This document shows positions 1 through 7,858 of a stretch of DNA of 64,000 bases, piece by piece. Location: positions 6,308,501-6,372,500 of the forward strand of contig NZ_CP166850.1 in NCBI RefSeq assembly GCF_041346945.1, given 5' to 3'. Origin of the DNA: Amycolatopsis sp. cg9 (GTDB lineage: Bacteria; Actinomycetota; Actinomycetes; Mycobacteriales; Pseudonocardiaceae). Both the position numbers and the translations under genes were made by a program. The notes under the pieces were generated by a model. It was not told the origin of the DNA and ran no database searches. It was given only the letters and a program-made list of their open reading frames with translations. Every line of letters starts with the position of its first letter. The stretch's first letter is position 1.

Positions 1-504
1 GAGGGGACCGAGCCCGAGCCCGGGCTGGATGACGGCGGTGACACCGAGCAGCACGACCCGGATGGCCGCGGCAAGCCGGACAGCGGGTTCGGCGGGGAGC
101 CGGGTTGGTGGGGCGGGTTCGGGTGATGTGTCGGCGTGGGGCGGCCGTGGTCCGGTGCCGGCTGGCTGGCCCGCCGGTTCGGCCGGGATCCGGCTCGGAG
201 GGGCCGGTTCGGTTGGTGTGCCGGTGTGGGGCGGCCGTGGTGGGGTGCCGGCCGGTTGGCTTGCCGGTTCGGCTGGGGGCTGCCTGGGTGGGGTGGCCGC
301 GGCAGGCCGGACGGAGGGTTCGGCGAGGAGCCGGGTTGGTGGGGCGGGTTCGGGTGGTGTGTCGGCGTTGGGGTGTCGTGGTGGGGTGCCGGCCGGTTGG
401 CTTGCCGGTTCTGTCGGGATCCGGCTCGGAAGGGCCGATTCGCCTGATGCGTCGGTGCGGGGCCGCGATGGCGGAGCGGGCGGCTCGTCGACGGGGTCAG
501 GCAT
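1..504 (-). CDS. Partial membrane protein with proline-rich repeat N-terminus (runs off left edge)
   Basis: An open frame starts at an ATG at 504-502 that overlaps the stop of the upstream kinase gene (TGA at 499-497) and stays open to base 1, giving at least 168 residues. Residues 1 to about 140 are Pro/Ala/Thr-rich and made of degenerate 30-residue units (EPAxQPAGTPPRPPH... then TEPAPPSRIPA). They are followed by VRLAAAIRVVLLGVTAVIQP, which looks like the first transmembrane helix. The same type of start (a short tail and then a TM helix) is seen in the kinase just upstream, so this could be a second sensor kinase or another membrane partner. The product cannot be named because the rest is outside the window. 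The stop-start overlap implies translational coupling. The frame lacks stops across about 400 bp of repeats whose period is a multiple of three, which supports coding. Confidence 0.7.
   Translation of the reverse strand, partial: MPDPVDEPPAPPSRPRTDASGESALPSRIPTEPASQPAGTPPRHPNADTPPEPAPPTRLLAEPSVRPAAATPPRQPPAEPASQPAGTPPRPPHTGTPTEPAPPSRIPAEPAGQPAGTGPRPPHADTSPEPAPPTRLPAEPAVRLAAAIRVVLLGVTAVIQPGLGLGPL
86..478. repeat. Degenerate 90-bp tandem repeats
   Basis: Units of 90 bp begin at about 86, 176 and 317, with a 51-bp partial unit at 266-316 and a degenerate unit from 407. The period keeps the minus-strand frame open, so the repeats encode the 30-residue Pro-rich units of the partial gene 504-1. 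Copies differ by scattered substitutions, which indicates ageing rather than a recent expansion. Confidence 0.75.
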
Positions 505-1630
505 GCGTCCGCCTCGGCGCCGCAGCGCTCTCCACAGCGGAGTCCGGTGCCTCGCCCGACCACCGCAACGTCACCGTCGTCCCCGCCCCAGGCCGCGACG
601 TGATCTCCGCCGTGCCGCCGGCCGCGCGCATCCGCTCCACCACCGAGCCTCGCACGCCCCTCCGGGAGGGCGGCACCTGCGCCGGGTCGAAGCCGGCTCC
701 GTCGTCCGCGACCGTCACCTCCACCCCGCCCGGCACCGGCGCCAGCCGCACCGAGACCGACGAAGCACCCGAGTGGCGCTCGGCGTTGCGGAGGGCCTCC
801 TCCGCCGCCCGCACCAGCGCGAGTGCCGCCGAGGCCGGGATCTGCGGGACCGGGTCCCAGACCGCCGCCACCGGGAGCGACCGGCCCGTCGACACCATGC
901 GCAGCCCGGCTTCGAGGTCGACCGGGTCTTCGCCGCCGGTCAGGATGGCGAGGTCGTGGGCCGCGTAGCCGGCCACTGCCGCCGGGTCGGTCGTGGCGCC
1001 CGAGGCGACCGCCAGGAAGGTCGCCGAGGCCGTGTCGTGCAGGAGGGCCAGGTATTCGCGCTCGCGGCGGCGGCGGTCCCGGCTCAGCGCCGCCGCCTGC
1101 TCGACCGCCGCCTGCCCGGCGCGGGCCGCGTCGGTGCGGGCGGCCGAGCGGCCGAGGACCACGTACGCGATGCGGGCGAGCACCGTCTCCACGACCACCC
1201 GCAGCACCACCGGCAGCCACGAGCCGGGACCGGTGACGGCTCCCGTGGCGAGCAGCGCCACCAGCGCCGGCCCGGTGAGCCGCGGCGGGTGCTCCCACTG
1301 CCACGTGATCGCGGTGATCGTCAGGACGTTGACCGCCCACAGGCTCGCCTCGCCGGGCACCGAGGTGAGCCACGGCTGAGCGGCGCACACCGCCCCGGCC
1401 CGCAGCACGGACAACGCGAACGACGTGCGCGGTCCGGCGAGGACGTCGGCGACGCCCGCACCGAAGGTCAGCCCGAGCAGGGCGAACGCGAGCGGGAGCG
1501 CGCCGCCGGGGGTGGCGACGACGCCGAAGACGCCGACGATCCCGGTCGCGACCGCCCGGGCCGGGCCGGCGAACTGGGCGACCGAGGCGCGGAGCTGGGA
1601 TTCCACCGAGCCGGCCGGGCTGGTGGTCAT
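497..1630 (-). CDS. Sensor histidine kinase, membrane-bound
   Basis: A 377-aa two-component sensor. Residues about 22-160 are hydrophobic and hold several membrane segments. A cytoplasmic linker with an Arg-rich coiled stretch follows, and then the phospho-acceptor motif LLHDTASATF with His198. The C-terminus is an HATPase domain with N-box EEALRNAERH (Asn282) and G1 box DDGAGFDP (about 309-316). The layout matches the actinobacterial NarL-type (HisKA_3-like) kinases that control membrane or antibiotic stress responses. No response regulator is visible; it may lie beyond the left edge, past the coupled partial gene 504-1. The ATG at 1630 leaves only about 50 bp before the hairpin at 1684-1719, so the promoter must lie there. 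The ligand is unknown. Confidence 0.85.
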   Translation of the reverse strand: MTTSPAGSVESQLRASVAQFAGPARAVATGIVGVFGVVATPGGALPLAFALLGLTFGAGVADVLAGPRTSFALSVLRAGAVCAAQPWLTSVPGEASLWAVNVLTITAITWQWEHPPRLTGPALVALLATGAVTGPGSWLPVVLRVVVETVLARIAYVVLGRSAARTDAARAGQAAVEQAAALSRDRRRREREYLALLHDTASATFLAVASGATTDPAAVAGYAAHDLAILTGGEDPVDLEAGLRMVSTGRSLPVAAVWDPVPQIPASAALALVRAAEEALRNAERHSGASSVSVRLAPVPGGVEVTVADDGAGFDPAQVPPSRRGVRGSVVERMRAAGGTAEITSRPGAGTTVTLRWSGEAPDSAVESAAAPRRTHA

Positions 1631-1683
1631 CGCGCTCCCGGGAACGGCGGAAATCGGTCAGCCCGTTTCTACCAGCTGACGCC

Positions 1684-1719
1684 GTGACGGCCACCTCGAG
1701 GAACCGAGGTGGCCGTCAC
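1684..1719. terminator. Hairpin terminator of the fadE operon
   Basis: A perfect 15-bp stem (arms 1684-1698 and 1705-1719) with a six-base loop lies 9 bp past the stop of the acyl-CoA dehydrogenase gene. No U-tract follows, as is usual for actinobacterial terminators. It also separates the operon from the sensor kinase promoter. Confidence 0.8.
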
Positions 1720-1728
1720 GAACGGGGG

Positions 1729-2823
1729 TCACGCGGGCAGGTTCACCAGGTCGGCCAGGCGGGCGCGGTGCCGGCCGGGCGTGCCCAGCGCCAGCTCGTC
1801 CGCCTTGGCGCGCTTCAGGTACAGGTGCGCCGGGTGCTCCCACGTCATCCCGATGCCGCCGTGCAGCTGGATCGCCTCCTCGACGGCCTTGACCGCGATC
1901 GGCGCGTTGCGGGCCTGGGCGACCGCCACCGAGATCGGCACGTCGGTGGCCGTGGCCAGCGCGTCGGCGGCGTTGCGGGCCGCCGCGCGGGCGAGGACCA
2001 GTTCCGTGTACAGGTTGGCCAGCCGGTGCTTCAGCGACTGGAACCCGCCGACCGGGCGGCCGAACTGGTAGCGGCCCTTCAGGTAGGAAACCGTCTCCGT
2101 CAACGCCCACTCGGCGACGCCCGTCTGCTCCGACGCGAGGATGCCCGCCCCGAACAGCAGCGCCTGCTCCAGTGCCGCGGCCGCTTCCGGGCCCGAGGCC
2201 ACCAGCACCGCCGGTGCGTCCGAAAGCGACACGTCGGCCACGCGGCGGGTCAGGTCGAACGAGACCAGTTCCGACACCGTCGCGTCGCCCGCGGAGACCA
2301 CGTACAGCCCGGGACCGTCCGGGCCCGCGGCCGGGACGACGAGCAGGTCCGCCACCGACGCGTCGGCGACCGTGCCCACCCGCCCGCTCAGCGTGCCCTC
2401 GGGGGAGGCGGTCACCGACGACGGGAAGCCCGCGCCCGGCGCCGTCGTCAGCGGCACGGCCAGCGCGCCGATCGCCTGCCCCGCCGCGAGCTTGCCGACG
2501 AAGTCGCGGTCGCCGGTGTTCAGCAGCGCCGTCGTCGCCAGCACGACGCTGCCCAGGAACGGCACCGGCGCCACGCTGCGGCCCAGCTCCTCGGCCACCA
2601 CGGCGACCTCGCGGGCCGACGCGCCGTGGCCGCCCAGCTCCTCGGGCACCGCCAGCCCGGCCACGCCGACCTCGTCGGCCAGCGTGCGCCACAGCTTCAG
2701 GTCGTAGCCCTCGGCCGTCTCGACCCGCGCCAGCAACGCCGAAGCGTCGGCCTTGTCCTTCAGCAGGTCCCGGACCGAAGCCCGCAGGTCCTCCTCGACG
2801 TCCGAATACAGCAGGTCAGTCAT
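1729..2823 (-). CDS. Acyl-CoA dehydrogenase family protein (FadE-type, probable partner subunit)
   Basis: A 364-aa flavoprotein of the acyl-CoA dehydrogenase fold that introduces the alpha-beta double bond into acyl-CoA thioesters. The N-terminal helical domain (about 1-115), a divergent beta domain and the C-terminal helical domain are present; the C-terminus carries QLHGGIGMTWEHPAHLYLKR (about 316-335). The middle domain is poorer in canonical FAD-binding residues than the neighbouring gene. It overlaps the upstream dehydrogenase by ATGA (2820-2823). In actinobacteria such adjacent unequal FadE genes often form alpha2beta2 heterotetramers, and this is the likely arrangement here (inference). 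It is the last gene before the hairpin at 1684-1719. Confidence 0.9.
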   Translation of the reverse strand: MTDLLYSDVEEDLRASVRDLLKDKADASALLARVETAEGYDLKLWRTLADEVGVAGLAVPEELGGHGASAREVAVVAEELGRSVAPVPFLGSVVLATTALLNTGDRDFVGKLAAGQAIGALAVPLTTAPGAGFPSSVTASPEGTLSGRVGTVADASVADLLVVPAAGPDGPGLYVVSAGDATVSELVSFDLTRRVADVSLSDAPAVLVASGPEAAAALEQALLFGAGILASEQTGVAEWALTETVSYLKGRYQFGRPVGGFQSLKHRLANLYTELVLARAAARNAADALATATDVPISVAVAQARNAPIAVKAVEEAIQLHGGIGMTWEHPAHLYLKRAKADELALGTPGRHRARLADLVNLPA

Positions 2824-4004
2824 CGGGGGAGGTCCTTCCAGGCGACGTCCTTGTCGACACGCGGCTCCGAGGGCAGCCCCAGCACGCGCTCGGCGATGAT
2901 GTTGCGCAGGACCTCCGAGGTGCCGCCCTCGATGGAGTTGCCCTTCGCGCGCAGGTAGCGGTAGCCGGCTTCGCGGCCGGTGAAGTCGACGATCGCCGGG
3001 CGCCGGAACGACCAGTCGTCGTAGGCCAGGCCTTCTTCGCCGAGCAGCTCGACCTCCAGGCCGGTGAGCGCCTGGTTCAGCTCGGAGAACGCGACCTTCA
3101 TGGCCGAACCCTCCGGCCCGGGCGCGCCCGCGGTCAGCTGCTGGCGCAGCCGGGTGCCGGCCAGCCGCAGCGTTTCGGCTTCGACCCAGCGCTGCACCAG
3201 CCGGTCACGCAGCTCCGGCGTGCGCAGCTCGGGCCGCTCGCGCCAGGTCTTCGCGACGATCCCGATCAGCCCGCCTTCGCGCGGCTGGACGTGCCCGCCG
3301 ATCGCGACGCGCTCGTTCATCAACGTCGTCTGCGCGACCTTCCAGCCTTCGCCGACCGCGCCGAGGCGCTGGGCGTCGGGGATCCGGACCTCGGTCAGGA
3401 AGACCTCGTTGAACTCGGCCTCGCCGGTGATCTGGCGCAGCGGCCGGACCTCGACGCCGGGCGCGGTCATGTCGCACAGGAAGTAGGTCATGCCCTGGTG
3501 CTTCGGGACGTCCGGGTCGGTGCGGGTGACCAGGATCGCCCACTGCGACTCGTGCGCACCCGACGTCCACACCTTCTGGCCGGTGACGATCCAGTCGTCG
3601 CCGTCGCGGACGGCCCGGGTGCCCAGTGCCGCGAGGTCGGAGCCGGCGCCCGGCTCGGAGAACAGCTGGCACCACACCTCCTCGCCGGTCCACAGTGGAC
3701 GCAGGTAGCGCTCGCGCTGCTCCGGCGTGCCGAAGGCGAGGATGGTCGGCGCGGCCATGCCGAGGCCGATCCCGATGCGGCGCGGGTTGTTGTCCGGCGC
3801 GCCCGCGCCGGTGAACACACCGTCCACAACGGACTGCAGTGCGCGCGGCGCGTTCTGCCCGCCGAGGCCGGCGGGGAAGTGGACCCAGGCGAGCCCGGCG
3901 TCGAACCGGGCCCGCAGGAAGTCCAGCCGGTCCGTCGACGCGGGGTCGTGCGCGGCGAGGAACTCGGTCGCCTGGCGGGTCAGGTCTTCGGCGGTGACAG
4001 TCAC
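2820..4004 (-). CDS. Acyl-CoA dehydrogenase (FadE-type)
   Basis: A 394-aa acyl-CoA dehydrogenase with well-kept FAD motifs: LFSEPGAGSDLAALGTRAVR and the QKVWTSGAHES strand in the beta domain, and the C-terminal IEGGTSEVLRNIIAERVLGL signature that packs the FAD and CoA. It overlaps both neighbours by four bases (ATGA at 4001-4004 and 2820-2823), so the three dehydrogenase genes are translated together. Substrate chain length cannot be read from the sequence. It is paired most closely with the shorter homolog downstream. Confidence 0.92.
   Translation of the reverse strand: MTVTAEDLTRQATEFLAAHDPASTDRLDFLRARFDAGLAWVHFPAGLGGQNAPRALQSVVDGVFTGAGAPDNNPRRIGIGLGMAAPTILAFGTPEQRERYLRPLWTGEEVWCQLFSEPGAGSDLAALGTRAVRDGDDWIVTGQKVWTSGAHESQWAILVTRTDPDVPKHQGMTYFLCDMTAPGVEVRPLRQITGEAEFNEVFLTEVRIPDAQRLGAVGEGWKVAQTTLMNERVAIGGHVQPREGGLIGIVAKTWRERPELRTPELRDRLVQRWVEAETLRLAGTRLRQQLTAGAPGPEGSAMKVAFSELNQALTGLEVELLGEEGLAYDDWSFRRPAIVDFTGREAGYRYLRAKGNSIEGGTSEVLRNIIAERVLGLPSEPRVDKDVAWKDLPR
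3688..3700. repeat. Palindromic word GTCCACAGTGGAC
   Basis: An exact 13-bp palindrome with a central A/T, inside the acyl-CoA dehydrogenase gene. One of five exact copies in the window; see the finding on this word. Confidence 0.5.
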
Positions 4005-5224
4005 TTCGCGCCCTCCGAGAGGTACTTCTTCAGCTCACGCCGGGCGAGTGAGCGCTTGTGGACCTCGTCCGGCCCGTCGGCCAGCCGCAGCGTGCGGTTG
4101 CCCGCCCACATCGCGGCCAGCGGGAAGTCCTGGCTGACGCCGCCCGCGCCGTGCACCTGCACGGCCTTGTCGAGGATCCACTCGACGGTGATCGGGGTGG
4201 AGATCTTGATCGCCTGGATCTCGGTGTGCGCGCCCTGGTTGCCGACGGTGTCCATCAGCCACGCGGTCTTGAGCACGAGCAGCCGCTGCTGCTCGATCTT
4301 CACCCGCGACTCGGCGATCCAGTCCTGCACGACGCCCTGCTGCGCGATCGGCTTGCCGAACGCCTCACGCGAAATCGCGCGGCGGCACATGAGTTCCAGC
4401 GCCCGCTCGGCCATCCCGATGGCGCGCATGCAGTGGTGGATGCGGCCCGGCCCGAGGCGGGCCTGGGCGATCGCGAACCCGTCGCCTTCCCCGGCGATGA
4501 GGTTTTCGACCGGCACGCGGACGTCTTCGAAGATGACCTCGGCGTGCCCACCGTGGTCGCTGTCGTCGTAGCCGAAGACGTGCATGCCGCGCTTGACCGT
4601 CAGGCCCGGGGTGTCGCGGGGGACCAGGATCATGCTCTGCTGCTTGTGCGGCGCGGCTTCGGGATCGGTCTTGCCCATCACGATGAAGATCTGGCACGCG
4701 GGGTTCATCGCGCCGGAGATGTACCACTTGCGGCCGTTGACCACGTACTCGTCGCCGTCGCGCCGGATCGCGGTCTCGATGTTGCGGGCGTCGGAGGAGG
4801 CGACGTCCGGCTCGGTCATCGCGAACGCGGAGCGGATTTCCCCGGCCAGCAACGGTTCCAGCCACTGCTTCTGCTGCTGCTCGTTGCCGAACATGGCCAG
4901 CACTTCCATGTTCCCGGTGTCCGGCGCGGCGCAGTTGAGCGCGGTCGGCGCCAGCCGGATGCTGCGGCCGGTGATCTCCGCCAGCGGCGCGTACTGCAGG
5001 TTCGTCAGGCCCGCGCCGTGCTCGCCGGGGAGGAAGAAGTTCCACAGGCCGCGCTTGCGCGCCTCGGCCTTGAGCTCTTCCACGACCGGCGGCATCGCCC
5101 ACGGGTCGTCGCGTTCGGCGAGCTGCTGCTCGAACACCGGCTCGGCGGGGTAGATGTGCGAGTCCATGAACTCGAGGAGCTTCCCGCGCAGCTCCTCGGT
5201 CTTCTCGTCGAACGCGAAGTCCAT
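4001..5224 (-). CDS. ACAD10/11-type acyl-CoA dehydrogenase
   Basis: A 407-aa acyl-CoA dehydrogenase of the class found beside APH-like kinases. The flavin motif FAMTEPDVASSDARN is near residues 134-148, followed by NGRKWYISGA, and the C-terminus has VHGAGGVSQDFPLAAMWAGN and LRLADGPDEVH. The start abuts the stop of the upstream kinase-like gene with no gap (5224/5225), so the two are co-translated. In the mammalian ACAD10/11 proteins the same two domains are fused, and in the Pseudomonas levulinate pathway the pair LvaA/LvaC phosphorylates 4-hydroxyacyl-CoA and then removes the phosphate. By analogy this enzyme may act on a 4-phosphoacyl-CoA. That assignment is inference; ordinary beta-oxidation remains possible. 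Confidence 0.9.
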   Translation of the reverse strand: MDFAFDEKTEELRGKLLEFMDSHIYPAEPVFEQQLAERDDPWAMPPVVEELKAEARKRGLWNFFLPGEHGAGLTNLQYAPLAEITGRSIRLAPTALNCAAPDTGNMEVLAMFGNEQQQKQWLEPLLAGEIRSAFAMTEPDVASSDARNIETAIRRDGDEYVVNGRKWYISGAMNPACQIFIVMGKTDPEAAPHKQQSMILVPRDTPGLTVKRGMHVFGYDDSDHGGHAEVIFEDVRVPVENLIAGEGDGFAIAQARLGPGRIHHCMRAIGMAERALELMCRRAISREAFGKPIAQQGVVQDWIAESRVKIEQQRLLVLKTAWLMDTVGNQGAHTEIQAIKISTPITVEWILDKAVQVHGAGGVSQDFPLAAMWAGNRTLRLADGPDEVHKRSLARRELKKYLSEGAK

Positions 5225-6250
5225 TTACTTCTCCTCTTTGAGAATCTCGTTGCCGTGCGAGATGAGCAGCGGGACACCGGCCCCGACGCCTTCGAAGCCC
5301 GCGCCGACCGTCTTGCCCTGCGTGTAGCGGTAGTGGATGCCTTCCAGGATCACGGCCAGCTTGAAGAACGCGAAGCTGACGTACCAGTTGAGCTGCGAGA
5401 CGTCCCGGCCCGAGCGCTCGGCGTAGCGCCGCACGACCTCGTCGGTCGTCGGGTAGCCCGGCGCGGAGCTGGCGTTGGACACGAACTGCAGCGACACCTT
5501 GTCGCGCTCGGCGTAGGCCACCAGCAGCGCGAGGTCGGTGAGCGGATCGCCCAGTGTCGACATCTCCCAGTCGAGCACCGCGGAGATCTCGTCGGCTCCG
5601 TCGACCAGGACGTTGTCCAGGCGGTAGTCGCCGTGGACGATCGACGGCTTGCCGGACACCGGCACCGCGGCGGCGAGCCGGTCGTGCAGCTCTTCGATGC
5701 CGTCGAGGTCGCGGCTGCGGGAGGCGTCGAGCTGCTTCTTCCACCGCCGCAGCTGCCGCTCCAGGAAGCCGTCCGGCCGGCCGAAGTCGCCGAGCCCGAC
5801 GGCGGCCGGGTCGACCGAGTGCAGGTCGACGAGCGTGTCGACCAGTGCGTCGGCGATCGCCCGGGTGCGTGCCTCGCCGAGCTCCGCGAGCTCGTCGGCG
5901 GTCCGGTAGGGCGTGCCCTCGACGAAGCTCATGACGTAGAACTGCGCCCCGATGACGTCGGTGTCCTCGCACAGCAGGAGCGCCTCGGGCACCGGCACGG
6001 CGGTGTCGCGCAGGCCCGAGATCACCCGGAACTCGCGGGTCATGTCATGCGCGGTCGGCAGCACGTGCCCGAGCGGCGGGCGGCGCACCACCCAGCGCGA
6101 CCGGCCGTCGCCCACCACGTAGGTGAGGTTCGACCGGCCGCCTTCCACGACGTCCGCGGTCAGCTCCCCGGCGACCAGGCCGGGCCGGTGCGCGTCCAGG
6201 TGGGCGCGCAGGCGGCCCAGGTCGAGGCCCGGCGGGTCGGTCGGGTTCAT
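5225..6250 (-). CDS. APH-like phosphotransferase (ACAD10/LvaA-type acyl-CoA kinase)
   Basis: A 341-aa protein-kinase-fold phosphotransferase. The N-lobe has GGRSNLTYVV (38-46) and the VVRRPP strand. The catalytic loop is HGDYRLDN (206-213), and the metal-binding motif is LDWE (Asp227). This family is not an aminoglycoside resistance enzyme when found directly upstream of an acyl-CoA dehydrogenase. Homologs phosphorylate hydroxyacyl-CoA (LvaA in levulinate use, ACAD10/11 in animals). It is the first gene of the four-gene operon and lies behind the palindromic operator 6281-6298. The substrate is inferred from context. Confidence 0.88.
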   Translation of the reverse strand: MNPTDPPGLDLGRLRAHLDAHRPGLVAGELTADVVEGGRSNLTYVVGDGRSRWVVRRPPLGHVLPTAHDMTREFRVISGLRDTAVPVPEALLLCEDTDVIGAQFYVMSFVEGTPYRTADELAELGEARTRAIADALVDTLVDLHSVDPAAVGLGDFGRPDGFLERQLRRWKKQLDASRSRDLDGIEELHDRLAAAVPVSGKPSIVHGDYRLDNVLVDGADEISAVLDWEMSTLGDPLTDLALLVAYAERDKVSLQFVSNASSAPGYPTTDEVVRRYAERSGRDVSQLNWYVSFAFFKLAVILEGIHYRYTQGKTVGAGFEGVGAGVPLLISHGNEILKEEK

Positions 6251-6280
6251 CCAGCCTCCTCAAGCGTCTTGCGAGGGAGC

Positions 6281-6298
6281 ATACCGACTAGTCGGTAT
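6281..6298. promoter_or_regulatory. Perfect 18-bp palindromic operator
   Basis: ATACCGACTAGTCGGTAT is a perfect inverted repeat 31 bp upstream of the APH-like gene start. Its length and symmetry fit a TetR-family repressor dimer. No TetR gene is adjacent, so the regulator acts from elsewhere, presumably released by an acyl-CoA (inference). Confidence 0.7.
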
Positions 6299-6312
6299 GA
6301 CGTACAGAGAGT

Positions 6313-6355
6313 GCCGGGAAGCGTCACTTTCCCTACGAAAGTGACGCTTCCCGGC
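6313..6355. terminator. Perfect 19-bp hairpin after the maoC gene
   Basis: Arms 6313-6331 and 6337-6355 are perfect complements around a five-base loop. The hairpin lies 5 bp past the MaoC stop and just upstream of the operator 6281-6298, so it insulates the two minus-strand operons. Confidence 0.85.
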
Positions 6356-6359
6356 GGTG

Positions 6360-6812
6360 TCACGCGAGGAACCGGGTGACCCACTCGGCGACGCAAGCGG
6401 GCTTCGCTTCGCCGTCGATCTCGACCGTCCACTTCGACACCGCCTGCTTGCCGCCCGGGATGTCGGTGACCTCCACCAGCTCGGCCCCGGCGCGCACCTT
6501 CGAGCCGACCTTCACCGGCTGCGGGAAGCGGACCTTGTTGAGGCCGTAGTTGATGCCCATCTTGGTGCCGTTGACCCGGTAGATCTTCGGCCCGAACGCC
6601 GAGAGCAGCGACAGCGTCAGGAAACCGTGGGCGATCGTGCCGCCGAACGGGCCCGCGGTCGCGCGCGGCTCGTCGACGTGGATCCACTGGTGGTCGTCGG
6701 TGGCGTCGGCGAACTGGTTGACCCGCTCCTGGGTGACCGTCAGCCACTCGCTGTACCCGAGGTGCTCGCCGACCGCGGCGGCGAAGGCGTCGAGGTTGTC
6801 GAATTCGCGCAC
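6360..6812 (-). CDS. MaoC family dehydratase (R-specific enoyl-CoA hydratase type)
   Basis: A 150-aa single hot-dog-fold hydratase that adds water to trans-2-enoyl-CoA. It has the hydratase-2 motif: DDHQWIHVDEPRA (Asp and His catalytic pair) followed by FGGTIAHGFLTLSLL. The usual length for the one-domain family is about 150 aa. It starts 5 bp after the FabG-type gene, so the two form one operon and would supply successive hydration and dehydrogenation steps on the same thioester. It ends at the 19-bp hairpin. Confidence 0.92.
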   Translation of the reverse strand: MREFDNLDAFAAAVGEHLGYSEWLTVTQERVNQFADATDDHQWIHVDEPRATAGPFGGTIAHGFLTLSLLSAFGPKIYRVNGTKMGINYGLNKVRFPQPVKVGSKVRAGAELVEVTDIPGGKQAVSKWTVEIDGEAKPACVAEWVTRFLA

Positions 6813-6817
6813 GATGC

Positions 6818-7579
6818 TCAGTCCTTCGGTCCGCCGGCGACGTAGATGACCTGGCCGGACACGAATCCGGCACCTTCACTGACCAGGAACGACGCCAGGT
6901 TGGCGATGTCGTCGGGCGTGCCGACGCGCTGCGCCGGGATCTGCGACGCCGCCGCGGCCTTGAAGTCCTCGAAGCTCATGCCGAGCCGCTCGGCGGTCGC
7001 CGCGGTCATGTCGGTGGCGATGAAGCCCGGCGCGATCGCGTTCGCCGTGACGTTGAACTTGCCCAGCTCGATGGCGAGGGTCTTGGTGAAGCCCTGCATG
7101 CCGGCCTTCGCGGCGGAGTAGTTGACCTGGCCGCGGTTCCCCAGTGCCGACGTGCTCGACAGGTTGACGATCCGGCCGTACTTCTCCTGCGTCATGTACT
7201 TCTGCACCGCGCGGGTCATCAGGAACGAACCCTTGAGGTGCACGCCGAGCACGGAGTCCCACTCCTGCTCGGTCATCTTGAAGATCAGGTTGTCGCGGGT
7301 GATGCCGGCGTTGTTGATCAGCACGACGGGCGGGCCGAGCTCGTCGGCGACCCGGCCGACGGCCGCCTCGACCTGCTCGGCGTCACTGACGTCCAGCGCT
7401 ACACCGACGGCCTTGCCACCCTTCGCGACGATCGCCTCGGCGCCCTGCTTGACGCCGGCCTCGTCCAGGTCCAGCAGCGCGACGGCGAAACCGTCCTCGG
7501 CCAGCCGCGCGGCCACGGCGGCACCGATACCGCGGCCGGCACCGGTGACCACGGCGACACGGGAAGGGGAATCGGTCAC
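6818..7579 (-). CDS. 3-oxoacyl-ACP/3-hydroxyacyl-CoA reductase family SDR (FabG-like)
   Basis: A 253-aa short-chain dehydrogenase. The NAD(P) site TGAGRGIGAAVA is at about 12-23, NNAG follows LINNAGITRDN, the catalytic Ser is in NLSSTSALGN, and Tyr/Lys lie in YSAAKAG. The GTG at 7579 was chosen because GAGGAGG lies six bases upstream; the open frame extends further upstream without family similarity. Co-transcribed with the MaoC gene, so it probably interconverts 3-hydroxyacyl and 3-oxoacyl thioesters in fatty acid breakdown. Confidence 0.92.
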   Translation of the reverse strand: MTDSPSRVAVVTGAGRGIGAAVAARLAEDGFAVALLDLDEAGVKQGAEAIVAKGGKAVGVALDVSDAEQVEAAVGRVADELGPPVVLINNAGITRDNLIFKMTEQEWDSVLGVHLKGSFLMTRAVQKYMTQEKYGRIVNLSSTSALGNRGQVNYSAAKAGMQGFTKTLAIELGKFNVTANAIAPGFIATDMTAATAERLGMSFEDFKAAAASQIPAQRVGTPDDIANLASFLVSEGAGFVSGQVIYVAGGPKD

Positions 7580-7858
7580 GGGGGACCTCCTCGTCGTTGA
7601 GAAGCGGGCTCGTGCCCGCGAGCCTACTAAGCAGTTGGTCACCCGACGATACGCGGGAGGAGTTCCCGATGTGGCGCAGGCATGCGCAGGATCATAGCCG
7701 TGTCGGACGGCCGGAAGCCCGGCTACTCCAGGTGGGGGAACCCGGTTCGGGTGGTCCGGGTGCGGCACCCTTGACTTGCCGCCCATCGCCCACCGCGGGC
7801 CGCCGGGGCCGGGAAAGGGGCGTGCGCCGCGCTCGCCGCACCCGGCACCGCTCCGGCG

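Noticed and set aside
86..478. A CRISPR array
   Set aside because: Units are contiguous 90-bp degenerate repeats with no unique spacers, and they keep a coding frame.
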